Source: Loxodes magnus (lineage: Eukaryota; Ciliophora; Karyorelictea; Loxodida; Loxodidae). Taken from it: DNA of 64,000 nt. Below the pieces are notes generated by a model. That model saw nothing but the letters and a program-made list of their open reading frames with translations. It searched no databases and was not told the DNA's origin. The position numbers and the translations under genes are program-made. Positions 48,276-58,990 of this stretch are shown here, piece after piece. The first letter of the stretch is position 1. Every line of letters begins with the position of its first letter. The stretch spans positions 310,001-374,000 of the forward strand of contig CAMPDV010000209.1 in assembly GCA_946699065.1 (NCBI GenBank), given 5' to 3'.

Positions 48276-49310
48276 TCATAAAGACTCAATTTTTGTCCCT
48301 TTACTAGATGTTGGATTACTTTCTTGCTATTTTTTACATTCTCCATAAAAGCAAACACAACACTTGAATATCTTATAAAACTTTTCACAATTAACCATCC
48401 TGATGCACTAACATTTTTCGCATTATATTCTATACTTTTTGCAGCAATAGTTACATGTTGCTAACCCTAAATGTTGCTATAATAACTTTGAAGGCATAGC
48501 TTAATAACCATGTCTTATAGTCAGAAAAACTACATGAAAAAAGCAAAAACATAAAATACTTCCTAAAACTACAGGTATTACAATGGCTATCATTAACCAG
48601 TTTTCAGTCTCTCCTATATATAGTATTAAAAATGATTCAATTTTTTAATAGTCAGTAAAAAGTTCTAGACATGGAAGTTTTTTATGATTATCCTCCAGAG
48701 ATTTGACATAATGGTAAATAATTATAGAGATTCAATTTTCGCAAAGTTACACTTCATTTAGGTGGTTTAAACAAACACTTAATCAAATTTATTCAAAATC
48801 TTCTTCTTTCTTACTATAAGTGCATCTTCCTTTTCCACTACTTTCAAATGCACAAGAACATTTTTTACTTGCACATTATGAATCTAATTCACATTCTCCG
48901 TCCTTAATAGCTGACTTTGGAATTTTTTAACTTTCTAAATAGCTTTTAAAATAGCATTTTGTTTCGCTTCCTTTAGTTTAACAGTATTTGCTACACTAAA
49001 AATCAATAATTAAATCTTATCTTAATGTTTTATTGCAGTATTCAAATTTATAATATTAGAATACATTTAGCAATTAAGTTTCCTAGCACTATTGTTAATC
49101 TTTATAGTCTAAATAATCAAGAAGATAGCATTTAGTTTTAAATTAGTTGGTACAAAAAGGACCAACATACATTATGGATTAATCTTAAGAAAGCCAATAG
49201 CAATAGGAATCTCTTTTTTCTTATTCATTTGCGCATTTCCACTAAGGACAGGAAGAGACAATATAAATCATAAGAAACAAAGCGCATACGACATAACGTA
49301 ATGCTTTCAT
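48276..49310 (-). CDS. Cys-rich type I membrane protein
   Basis: 344 residues from ATG 49310 to TGA 48276-48278. A clear N-terminal signal peptide (MKALRYVVCALFLMIYIVSS) is followed by a Cys-rich ectodomain of about 200 residues (CELDSQCASKKCSCAFESSG then KGRCTY). One transmembrane helix follows (NWLMIAIVIPVVLGSILCFC), then a short cytosolic Cys-rich tail (CNYCCKKYRIQCEKCQCIRM) that may bind metal. TGA is read as Trp at IWLSVC and ENWISI. The C....C.S..C......GRC pattern recurs in the gene at 58980-60053, so the two are probably related. A surface-protein role is inferred from topology only. Confidence 0.8.
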
Positions 49311-50369
49311 TTTATTTATAATCAAAAGGATAAAAATAAAAGAAATAAAGGAAAAGAATAAAATTACAAAATAACAAGGCTAATAGAAAATTATTTCCCT
49401 ATAATTTATAACTTTAAGATAATTGTTCGAAGCCACTAAGTATATTTAAGTGCTTATATATATATATTCTAATTATCAGCATCATACTGGTATAATTATA
49501 TTACTTCATTACCTTTCTTCTCTACTTTAATATAACTAAATAGTCTATGAAGAATTATTTGGAAGGAAATCTAACTAAAGCTTTTTTCATTCATCTAATA
49601 AAGAATTGTTTGGTTGTTGTATTCTAAATGAAAATAATAAGTAGAAATAAATTAGATAGGAAAATTAATAACTATGCTAATAAAGGATAGAATGGATTTC
49701 TTATCTATTAAATATTAAATATTCAAATGGAAAGTAAAAATAAGCTTCAATTAATCAATCCTTAAAATATTGTAAAGTTAAGCTAAGGATATTAACTTAA
49801 ATGTTACATATTAATTATAAAAAATCTAAAAATTTATCTACACTTAAAATAAAAGCAGGTCAATTCAAATTTTAGGGCTTTATGATTTAAAAAATAAAAA
49901 TTGGATAAAATAAATTATTAATTGTATTTAGGCTTTAAACAATGTATTTTAAATAAGCTAAGATATTCTTTTATTTTAAGATATAAAATTAAATATTGTT
50001 AGATTACCCTTAATTTAGATGATCTAATTAAATTTCTTTATTGCTAAAAATATCTTAAATATACAAGAAAAAAATCAGAGTTAATTGTATAAGTTGGTTC
50101 TTAAAGTGGGAAAGTATTTATCAATAAAATTACTATTACATTTTTTTTTCTTTGTTAATAACTAATTGTTTAGAAATATGATTTTTACCAAAAATAATTA
50201 TTTAATCAATTAATTATTAAAAATAAATAATAATAACTAAGCATAGTTAAGGATTGTTAATATAACTGGATTTATTATAAACAATAATTAAGATATTATA
50301 TCAAAAGATAGCTAAAAAGCTTTAAAATAAGCTTTATTAATCTTTTATATTTAACTTTAGATTTTTCTT
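49311..50369. other. AT-rich spacer between two genes
   Basis: Upstream region of the Cys-rich gene; (TA)n at 49457-49470. No other feature supported. Confidence 0.45.
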
Positions 50370-51330
50370 TATTTTTCAATTAAAAATGTCTATTAGTTAT
50401 TATCGAGATCTACCCTTTAAATAAACAATTGAGGAGTAATTTTTCTCATTTGATTAAGAGCTATTTGTTTTTGTCTATTTATAATTTGTTCTATTTCTTG
50501 GTTTTGTATTATAAAGTATTCTAACCTTTTTAAATTTTAAATTTCTTCAATTTTAACCAAGTTCTGCATATCATTTTTTCGGTTTAGTTCATCTTATTTC
50601 TTGCTTTTTAGAATGCTTTCGTTCGTTAGAGATTTCTTAAAATAATGCGATTATAGTTTAAATTTATCTTGCAGCGTTTAGTTTTTTTTTAGTTTTCACT
50701 AATAGTTCTTTAAATCTCCCGATCTTGATTTATTTTTTGGCATAAATTAATAAAAGAAGTCCTAGTTAGTTAGCTTTTTTGAATACTTCAAAGCTTTCTC
50801 TTATTCAACTCTTCTAAAATACAAGTTAGCCTGTTTTGCTAATAATTAAAATTTATTTTTTTCTCATATCTTAAGAGAAATTCTAAATATAGTTAGATAT
50901 TAAAAGATATCAAATTTAATCTGATTGAAATTCTTTACCTTTTTATCTTTTGCTAAGACCGTAGACTAAATTTTACTCTTCCTGTACATTTATCAATTTT
51001 ATAGATGTCAGTTGTATCTAATAGTAGTTTAAGTCTAATGGTAAAAGGAGTTATAATATATCTTCCTAGTTTTAGCTTCAACTTTATATTTGGCTTTATC
51101 TCCAGGCTTAATTTCGAAAATGTTTGCTTTTCTTTCTTCATTATAAAAGTTATTTTAGCAAAAATTGGGGCAAAATTGTCTAAAAATACTCTATAGCCTG
51201 AAAGCTTATATCTGAAATGGTATTTTATCGTCTTCAATATTCTAAATAATTTTTAAGCAAGTTTTAAAAAAAGAAGCATCCAATTGCTTGTATAACCAAC
51301 TACTTCTACAATTAAGTTACTTTCTTAATT
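50370..51330 (-). CDS. Conserved protein of unknown function, copy B
   Basis: Minus-strand coding region, paralog of the split copy at 41455-43195. Readable parts are DDKIPFQIQAFRLQSIFRQF, NEERKANIFEIKPGDKAKYK and VEAKTRKIYYN (51040-51230), then a Lys/Gln-rich helical half: QLLAKQANLYFRRVEQEKAL (around 50800), KNYQWKLKKNQ, and EIEQIINRQKQIALNQMRKI near 50450. Preservation of the same residues in copy A argues for real coding. The frame seems to shift near 51050, so either the gene has an unseen intron or this copy is also damaged. Start and stop are not defined. Confidence 0.5.
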
Positions 51331-51583
51331 TAAATAATTAAATGTTTAGTACTGATATTAAAGATAATCAGAGCTTAGAATTTAAGCCTAGCCAGAGCAA
51401 GTCTGTATATAATTTAAGCAATTAAATTACTCCATAAGATTATCCTTAATATCAGTCTATCAAAGCAATTGAATGAATGAGAATTATTTGTGCTTTCTAT
51501 CACTAAACAATAACTAGACAATTCAAGATATTAAAGCAGCACTTAAACGTACATTCTATACCTTACAATTCTTAATAGAGCAA

Positions 51584-52720
51584 TCACATATCTAGTAATA
51601 GAATCTAAAATCTTTTATAAATCATCTTTTACTATTTTTGCATGGACTATTATCATATCACAACTATATCCTTGTACAAGATATTTAAAGTAACTAATTT
51701 ATTGATATAAAATTCTTTACTAAAAAGCTTGATAACTGAGGTTATTTTATTTATTTTTAAGCACTAGTTGTAAAAATAAGAATTTTGTAATCTAAAAATC
51801 TCTTTTTTGTATAGAAATTTTTTAGTATCTAATTTAAGAAATAGTCTAATTGTTGAATTAAAGGCATTAATTTACTTAAGAATAAACTAGTAAACATAAT
51901 ATCCTACATAAATTCAAAGTTAAAAATTTAGGGAATTCTAACTATAATCAAGTAATTAGCTTAATTTACTAGCAATTTATTTTTTTCATATCATGAAACA
52001 TTTGTTTATCGTTTCAAAAACAAATTTAATTTTAAGATAATTAGAACAAAAAAGGAGCTTAGTGTATTATATATTAAGATGGCTTGCTATAAATTTTTAA
52101 ATTTAGTATAAAAACTAAAATTATTCATTTTTGCAAATAGCACACTTTATATATCTGAAATTCTTTCCTACTCTTTGCAATATACTTTTTAAATATAATA
52201 GCCTTTGAATATTAGATAAATTTAAGTATTCTAATGAGCAATATTTTAGTTATTTCAGTTATTAATATCCTCTTTCTACAGAATTATTAGAAGATATATT
52301 CTTAGATATTTTTCAATTATTTTTTGGACTCTTCTTAATAGCTTTTAGAAATATGATTAAACATATAGATTTATTATAACTACCATTTTCCAGGTCCAAG
52401 TTAGCACTATCATACTTAAATCTTTTCAAAGCAGTCTAATTTAATCCTATATTACAGTCCATCTTAGTTTTCTTCCTTATAAAATTTCAATTTTACTTAC
52501 TTAAAACAAATGAACTTTACTTCTTACCCATAAACTAGACAGTCGATAATTAAAAATCTTATTTAAATAGAATGTTTGTAGTTAGTATCTTCATAAATAA
52601 TATTACTAGTAATCTCATCCAATATTAGCAGAAATTCTTTATCTTACACACAAATGTTCACAAAAATATTTTCTAGCTACTGACTTAAGAATCTTGGAGT
52701 AAAATAGTTAAGCAGTCTAA
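51584..52720 (-). CDS. Leucine-rich-repeat protein, F-box-like N-terminus
   Basis: Minus strand. 52720-52470 reads FLSQQLENIFVNICVQDKEF then LLILDEITSNIIYEDTNYKH. From ATG 52531 or 52462 another frame gives MDCNIGLNQTALKRFKYDSA and the LRR-like YCSLEYLNLSNIQRLLYLKS. It runs to a TGA at 51584-51586 (or a later TGA about 70 nt on). The frame change near 52465 may be a real frameshift or an intron. Resembles the F-box/LRR gene at 21121-22716 in style; function inferred only by analogy. Confidence 0.5.
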
Positions 52721-53122
52721 TATTAAGAATTCTAAATATAATAAAAAATTGAAATATATATAATCAAGCTAAAAATCATTATGAGTACAATTTATATAGA
52801 TGATTGAATCATCTCAATTCTTTAAAAATTCAAAAGTTTAAGTAAAAACAAATTTATTTAGTAATTTCAATAAACTTTGTGTATTATTAATTTAACTACT
52901 ATCTATTTAATCAATTCATAGCCTTTGAAATAGGATAAATAATTTTAAGAGTTGAGAATAGCCTTTTTGCTTAGTAGAAAAAGCTAATAAAAAGATAAAT
53001 TTAGTTAGGATTTAGTATGGCGTTTGAAAGAGGGGCAAATAAATGAGATTTTGGGGAAAATAGTTTGTCATGACTCTTTAAATTATATTTAGTATATTAA
53101 AATACTTATAATTTAAAGAAAA
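52721..53122. other. Divergent promoter region
   Basis: AT-rich spacer between two divergently transcribed genes. The ATG of the plus-strand gene is in an AAAGAAAAATGG context. No other motif recognised. Confidence 0.45.
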
Positions 53123-54118
53123 ATGGATGAAAAGATATGCCTTTGGGGATATGGAAATATGAACAAGATCATTATTGGAATGCTTCTTGAACTGAAATAT
53201 TAGATAGTTACTGTTATAGGTCATAGAAATTTAGGCTAAGATGCAGGAGAAGTTGCAGGTATAGGGAAAATAGGCGTCAATATCATTGACGAAAATGAGG
53301 CTGATTAGCAACTTTAAGCTTCAAAACCTAGGGTTGCAATAGTTGCAACTAGATCTTTTTTGAAAGATCTAATGCCAACTTTGAAAATATTAGCTAAGCA
53401 TAGAGTAAATGTGGTTACAATTTCAGAAGAAGCATTCTATTCATGAAACACAGCTCCTGAACTTACTAATGAGATTGATTAATTATTCAGATCTTAATCT
53501 TGCTCAATAACTGGCACAGGGTTCCAAGATATTTATTGGGGCTATTTACCTGCACTTTTGATTGGAATTTCGCATAAAATAGATCGTGTTTTAGGAAGTG
53601 TTATGTTCAATGTTGATGATTATGGTGCTGCACTCTGTGAAGCTCATGGAGTAGGATTAACAAAAGAAGAGTTTGAGAAAAAGTTCACTTAAGAAAATGC
53701 AGTTCCTGCTTATGTTTGGAATTCTAATGAGTGGTTATGTGCTAAACTTAAGTGAAGAATTATCAAAACGACATAAGTCTATTAACCAATTGTAGTTGGT
53801 AAAAATATCTTATCAAAAACTGTTGGAAGCGAGATATAAGCAGGATTTGTAACAGGACTTAAGGCTATTGTTACAACGACAGTTGAACTACCTTGTGGAA
53901 AAGTTATTTAAATTGAAACTCATTAAATAGGTTAAGTTTATTATGATGACCTTACTGATCATGCAACATGGAATATCTAGGGAATTCCAAATCTTGATGT
54001 ACAGTGCTTAAAGCCAGATACCGTAGGTATTACTTGCGCTTCTGCAGTAAAAAGAGTAAAATCTGTATTAACGGCAAGACCTGGTTACATACCTACATAT
54101 GAACTAGGATCTCTGTGA
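53123..54118 (+). CDS. 2,4-diaminopentanoate dehydrogenase-like NAD(P) enzyme, bacterial type
   Basis: 331 residues from ATG 53123 to TGA 54116-54118, a normal length for the family. The N-terminal Rossmann loop reads ICLWGYGNMNKIIIG. Then come DAGEVAGIGKIGVNI, VAIVATRSF, and the signature VVTISEEAFYSWNTAPELTN with ITGTGFQDIYWG (residues about 108-150), and VDDYGAALCEAHGVGLTKEE, AYVWNSNEWLCAKLKW, then a C-terminal TARPGYIPTYELGSL. These match clostridial/fusobacterial ornithine-degradation dehydrogenases (established knowledge, recalled not searched), which oxidise 2,4-diaminopentanoate. The Trp in YSWNTAPEL is TGA, a position conserved in the family. One other internal TGA also reads as Trp. 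No intron. The gene is probably acquired from bacteria but is adapted to the host code. The exact substrate is not certain. Confidence 0.85.
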
Positions 54119-54475
54119 TTAAAATAACTTGGAACATTTTTAAAGTACTTTTTTACCATTAAACCAATAATCATAAATAATAAATTTTTAACTATATTAT
54201 GTTCTATATAGAATATAATCCAAGAAATCACATTCATATAATAAATAGATTTTTAACTTTCAAAGCTAAGTTTTTATCTCGTTAGAACTAAAAGCAGAAC
54301 CTTAAATTGAATAAGAAGTATTAAAAATTTTTCCTTTAAAGTTCCTTATTATATTAAGAACTAAAATTAAAAAATTGGGTATAATAATTTAAGCAAATCT
54401 AATATATCACTTAATCTAGGTAAAAGACTTTAAGTTTAGAAATCAATAGATATTTTTAAATATATATGCATTATG
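54119..54475. other. AT-rich spacer
   Basis: Nothing recognised. Confidence 0.4.
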
Positions 54476-54757
54476 ATTTCAAGTTTATCTATCAACATGA
54501 AACTATTTTCTTTTGACTAGCAAGTGAAGAATAATTGCCATATCTTTAAGATCGTGAAGGAGTAAAATTACTGCCTAAAAGGGTATTTCCAAATAAAGTA
54601 CATAATCAAGAAATAAACATTTAAACATATTTGGCAATACATAGCTATATAAAAGTAGTGTATTACAGTTCTAAAAATAGAAAGAGAAAATTAGTAAATC
54701 TAGTGCTAATTATTTCAGAGAGGGATATAAAATTATAAGTTTAAGCATTTTACACAT
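54476..54757 (+). pseudogene. Truncated host ORF of unknown function
   Basis: About 94 codons from ATG 54476: MHYDFKFIYQHETIFFWLAS, EGVKLLPKRVFPNKVHNQEI, YLAIHSYIKVVYYSSKNRKR. The reading is protein-like, then runs into the (TAAA)n tail of a minus-strand retroposon at about 54757. Two retroposons fill the next 800 bp, so the gene was probably cut off. No family recognised. Confidence 0.4.
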
Positions 54758-55135
54758 AATAAATAAATAAATTCGATTATAGAGCGCGTAGCACTCTCGT
54801 TGGTGCGCAACTCTTTAAATTAATTTTATTTAATGTCGAAATTTTTTTTTATAAGCCTCTCTTTCCTTGTTTCCTCTTCCTGCGGTACATCCCTGTAATT
54901 TTTCCTTCCAAAGCATAGGATGCAATATGCGATTACGGGTACATTTCCCCGACCTATTATGAAGAAAGTTCCTCCTGGCATTCAGAGTAATCCATCTTGT
55001 TAAGTCTTTCTTCTCTTGTTATTGGTTTCTCTTCTGTCAATTTATCCTCCGTACGCGCTCATTTTTTTGTTGCCTTACTGGGCCTTCAAGCAGCATCTGA
55101 AGGAGAAGGCTTTTCACCCTATTTAAATTAAATTA
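54757..55135 (-). mobile_element. Hairpin-tailed retroposon E4
   Basis: Minus-strand element: TAAA-type tail (54757-54774), hairpin GAGCGCGTAGCACTCTCGTT then GGTGCGCAACTC (54780-54814), and a body that on the minus strand contains CILCFGRKNYRDVP, reminiscent of a decayed zinc knuckle. 5' end near AATTTAATTTAAATAGGGTG. The next element (H1) is inserted directly at its 5' end. Confidence 0.65.
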
Positions 55136-55559
55136 TAAATAAATAAAAATTATTATAGAGCGCGTAGCACCTCATTGGCGCGCGGCTTTTTCAATATTAA
55201 TATTTAATATTAAGGAAAATGTTCTCAAGTTTCTTGCTAAAATTCTAGAGGTCCGATGAGTCATGTCAGCTTCTCCAAACGGGGAGTCTTCTTATTAAAA
55301 ATTATTCTAAAATATTGAGTCAAATGCTTCAATCTTCTTGAATGGGGTCCAAATAAGAGATAGTTATTAAGTCGTAATTAGAAGGCCCGTCAGTCAAACT
55401 TTCATACTGCTAGAGAGAATCCTCGGGGCAAGTTAGGTATGTCTCAACGGAGCTTATCCACCCTTCCCCGTGGTGGCATCTAGTGCGAGATTACTCGTAA
55501 TGCAATATACACTGCACCAGATTACCTACTAGTTTGGCTGACGTGGCCGACATCCATTA
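55136..55559 (-). mobile_element. Family H1 retroposon, full-length copy
   Basis: The best-preserved H1 copy: tail TAAATAAATAAAAATTATTA, hairpin GAGCGCGTAGCACCTCATTG then GCGCGCGGCTTTTT (55150-55186), body with CGGGGAGTCTTCTTATTAAA, conserved block, and 5' end GGCCGACATCCAT. About 410 bp. Confidence 0.85.
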
Positions 55560-55929
55560 TATATATATAATAATTGCATAAATACAGTTACCAACTAAGT
55601 TTAATAAATTATCACATTACGATTTAATATTTAAAGGATTGCTTTCACTATATTTTCTCAAATGCTTCTCACTTTAAAGTAGAATATTGAAATAAAGAAT
55701 AATAGACTCTAGAAATTAGAGAATGTAAGCTGATTTTTAATAAATTGAAGAATGCTTAACTTTAACTAAAAACCATTTCTAATAACCTATTTTAATTATT
55801 ATATAAGCCTTGCATTTTATAATTTAGGACTTGATTTAATAGAAGTTTAAAAAGTAGCTTAAGGATATAGTGATTAGGTAAATTAAAAGTAAACAAATAG
55901 GAATTATAATATCATTTAATTAAGCAGGC

Positions 55930-56577
55930 ATGAAGTTAGTAATGAATAAGTCAGTTGTTTTCACCTTGTATTTATTAAAATTAATTCTGAAAATAATGTT
56001 ACTTTCAAAAATATCAAATACCAACTCATTATACTATGACTTGCTTTTAGTAGTTTATAAGTATTATAGTATATCTAAAATGGTTATCATAAAGCTTAGC
56101 TAATAATCAAAAAATAGTGATATTAGAGTTTTTAAGATTGGATTATATATCTTAGTTTTTGAGAAATCACTAGTTGGATATAAGATCTTGAAGAAAAAGA
56201 ACTTAGACGATTATTAAACTATGGCAGGAGCTTGAAGTCTATGATTATGGAGTATTTATCCTTATTTTAAGTGATTCCTATTTGATGAAGCTGGCCAACA
56301 GAATATTTGCATTATGTTCATTAAAAAGCCTATAAGGGTAAACAACGCGGTGCGAACTAAACTTTCCTCTAATATTCCAATTAAATAACTATCAATCATG
56401 AAAACTGATCTAATAATTATGTTTAGCTATTACAAAATGGATGGAAGATAATTGCAAAAAGTAACTTTAGATTAAATTTCCAGTAGCAAATTTAATGTTT
56501 TAATCATTAAAAAATTTAGGCAAAATATAACCATTAGTAAGTAATAAAATAGGCTAATGTATCTATATAATTGTTGA
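55930..56577 (+). CDS. Hypothetical protein
   Basis: 215 codons from ATG 55930 (MKLVMNKSVVFTLYLLKLIL) to a TGA at 56575; if that TGA is Trp the frame continues to TGA 56701. The N-terminus is hydrophobic and could be a signal or anchor. The middle reads FEKSLVGYKILKKKNLDDYQ and FDEAGQQNICIMFIKKPIRV, then VTLDQISSSKFNVLIIKKFR. One frame with good composition, converging on RPT5. Three internal TGAs are read as Trp (AWSLWLW, FKWF). No family recognised. Confidence 0.5.
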
Positions 56578-56816
56578 TATAATAAGAGTAGTTAGACTTT
56601 ATTAATTTAATCATTTATCTAATTCAACAAATTTAAAAATTATAACATTTAAATTCAAAAGCAACTTACAAAAAGTGAAGAAATAAAGGGGTTATATATT
56701 TGATAGTTTTGAGAAGGTATGTAAATATATTAAAAGTCAGTTTTATAGAATTTTAAGAAAAAGGGAGGTATTTTGCATAAAGTTAAAGAAATGTTAGATT
56801 TAAAAAAATTAAAATT

Positions 56817-58058
56817 TCAAGCGTAATAGATAAGCGAAGCCTTTTTCTTTGCCTAAACTTGAGCCATTCCTTCTACAAAATCTTCGTGATTAATCTAAGT
56901 GGCACCTCTTCTCAATGCAATCATACCTGCTTCGACACATACAGCTTTCAATTAAGCGCCATTAAAATCAGAAGTTGCTCTTGATAGTTCTTCAAAATTA
57001 GTATCTTCTTTATTAACGTTCATTTTTCTTGAGTGGATTTAAAGAATTCTTACTCTTGCTTCTTCATTTGGATGAGGAAATTCTATTTTTCTGTCGAGTC
57101 TTCCAGAACGTAACAGTGCTGGATCTAAAATGTCTGGACGATTTGTTGCGGCAATTACTTTTATTCTGGAATCGCTTGAAAATCCATCTAGTTAATTCAA
57201 AAGCTCAAGCATAGTTCTTTATACTTCACGTTCACCAGATCTATCACCACCATGTCTTTTAGCTCCAATAGCATCTAACTCATCGATAAAAATAATAGCG
57301 GGTGATTTTTCTTTAGCTAACTAAAACGCATCTCTTACTAGCTTGCTTCCGTCTCCAATAAACATCTAAACAAGGTGAGGTCCAGCCAATTTTAAAAATG
57401 TAGCTTTTGTTTAAGCAGCACAAGCTCTTGCCAAAAGAGTTTTTCCTGTACCTGGTGGTCCATATAAAAGAACACCTTTAGGTGGTTAAATTCCTAAGTT
57501 GTCAAACAAGTGTTTATGTGTCATTGGAAGAACAACTGCTTCAATTAGTTCTTCAATTTATTTATCCAATCCTCCAATGTCAGAATATTCTTCAGTAGGA
57601 CGTTCATCTACTTCCATGGCTTTAACTCTAGCGTCATATTCATTAGGAAGCTTTTCTAAAATAAGATGTGTGTCTTTATTAACTCCTACTAGCTCGCTTG
57701 GTTTAAGTTAATCCCAATCTACTAAGCCAGGAGTTGGAAGAAAAGTAGTTGATCTTGTACTAGTTTTTACAACAACTGTTTTTCTGTCAGCTTAAGAAAC
57801 GTTTATGCCAGAATCTTCTGCTTCCTCCTCTGGAGGTAAGTCTAAAATTTCGACTACATGAGCAACTAGCCATGGAAGCTATTTATTAATATCTATTTTT
57901 TTCTTATTTTCTTCAATTTTAGCTTTTATATTTGCCTACTCATGGTGAATTCTTTAGAGTTCTGATTTAAAAGAGCGAATTTCATGCTCTAAAGCCTTTG
58001 TACGTCTAATAATTTCCTAATCCTCAAGTCCTGCCAATTCTTAGGATCTTTATTCCAT
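56817..58058 (-). CDS. RPT5: 26S proteasome regulatory ATPase RPT5 (PSMC3)
   Basis: 413 residues from ATG 58058 to TGA 56817-56819, the normal length. N-terminal coiled coil ([18 protein letters not shown]), the OB region ([19 protein letters not shown]), the AAA domain with Walker A GPPGTGKT, Walker [13 protein letters not shown], sensor [20 protein letters not shown], and RPT5's own C-terminal tail [11 protein letters not shown]. The HbYX-like terminus (LIYYA, compare LQYYA) docks into the 20S alpha ring. It unfolds ubiquitinated substrates and feeds them to the core. No in-frame TGA precedes the end, Trp is TGG, and the sole TGA is the stop; Gln is TAA, TAG or CAR. No intron. This gene anchors the genetic-code call. 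Confidence 0.98.
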
Positions 58059-58621
58059 TTATTTATTATATGGATATTTCAAACTTGTAAAATTCTAGAA
58101 ATAAATGTCTAATCTATTCTAATTTAAAAATGCTTAAGTCTCTTCTATTTACTTCCTACTCAACTTTATAAAGTAAATTCTTTAATTTTATAATCAAATC
58201 ATTAGAATTTAATACTTTATTTCATTATCTTCAATAACTTACTTTCAGCAGTATAATCAGAACTCTTCTAAATCCTTTTTCTTATAAAGCAAAAAGAGTG
58301 TTCTTTCTAACAAGCATCTGAGAGTTTAAAAAAGGAGAGCTTAATTATATTCTATTAAATTAGCTTTTATCTTTTAGACCCTTAAATTAAATCCTTTCTA
58401 TTTGAATTCAAATTAAAGTTCTAGCTTTAATACCTAATAATTCTTCACTATTACTGAGAACTAAATCAAAGCTTAAATCTAAATATTTAATACTTATAAT
58501 CACTTTCTTCTATCTTGTGGTTGTGGGAAAATAATAGCGTAATTGTTGTGATGTGATTATACAACTTTAGTTTGATTTGTCTTTATTGATATAATATTGA
58601 ACATATCCTTTAAAGTATAAG
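58059..58621. promoter_or_regulatory. Divergent intergenic region upstream of RPT5
   Basis: AT-rich interval that must hold the RPT5 promoter. No TATA-like or initiator motif can be told apart from the AT background. Confidence 0.35.
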
Positions 58622-58990
58622 ATGAAAAGAAGGACATCATAAGTAATGAATAAGCCTAAGTTTAAAATTACAGACAATATCTTAGGAACTACAAAATTAA
58701 CTCCCTATTCACATAAGTTTGAGATCTAAGATACAAGAGGAAACTTAATAAAGACTCATTTTTAGTAAAAAGTAAATAAATACTAATAGCTATTCTTAAT
58801 GCTATCTCTTGATTTATACAACCGTATTATACTCAATTAGCTTAGATCTAATTACATATAGTTGAAGAATTCAAGTATTATTAAAAGGTAATCAGGCAAA
58901 GCATTTAGAAATAAATAATAGATATGTAGTAAGTATCTTATTAATCATAATGAATCTTTTATAAACAATAATAAAATAAATGATAACTAT
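58622..58990 (+). CDS. Hypothetical basic protein
   Basis: From ATG 58622 the frame reads MKRRTSQVMNKPKFKITDNI, LTPYSHKFEIQDTRGN, LFLMLSLDLYNRIILNQLRS, without TGA for about 120 codons, and runs into the start of the next gene in another frame. Composition is coding-like, but no stop is identified and no family is recognised. It could be a 5' exon or a separate small gene. Confidence 0.3.

Noticed and set aside
51620-52730. Plus-strand reading starting MACYKFLNLVQ at about 52080
   Set aside because: The minus strand gives LRR-like repeats and better codon composition.
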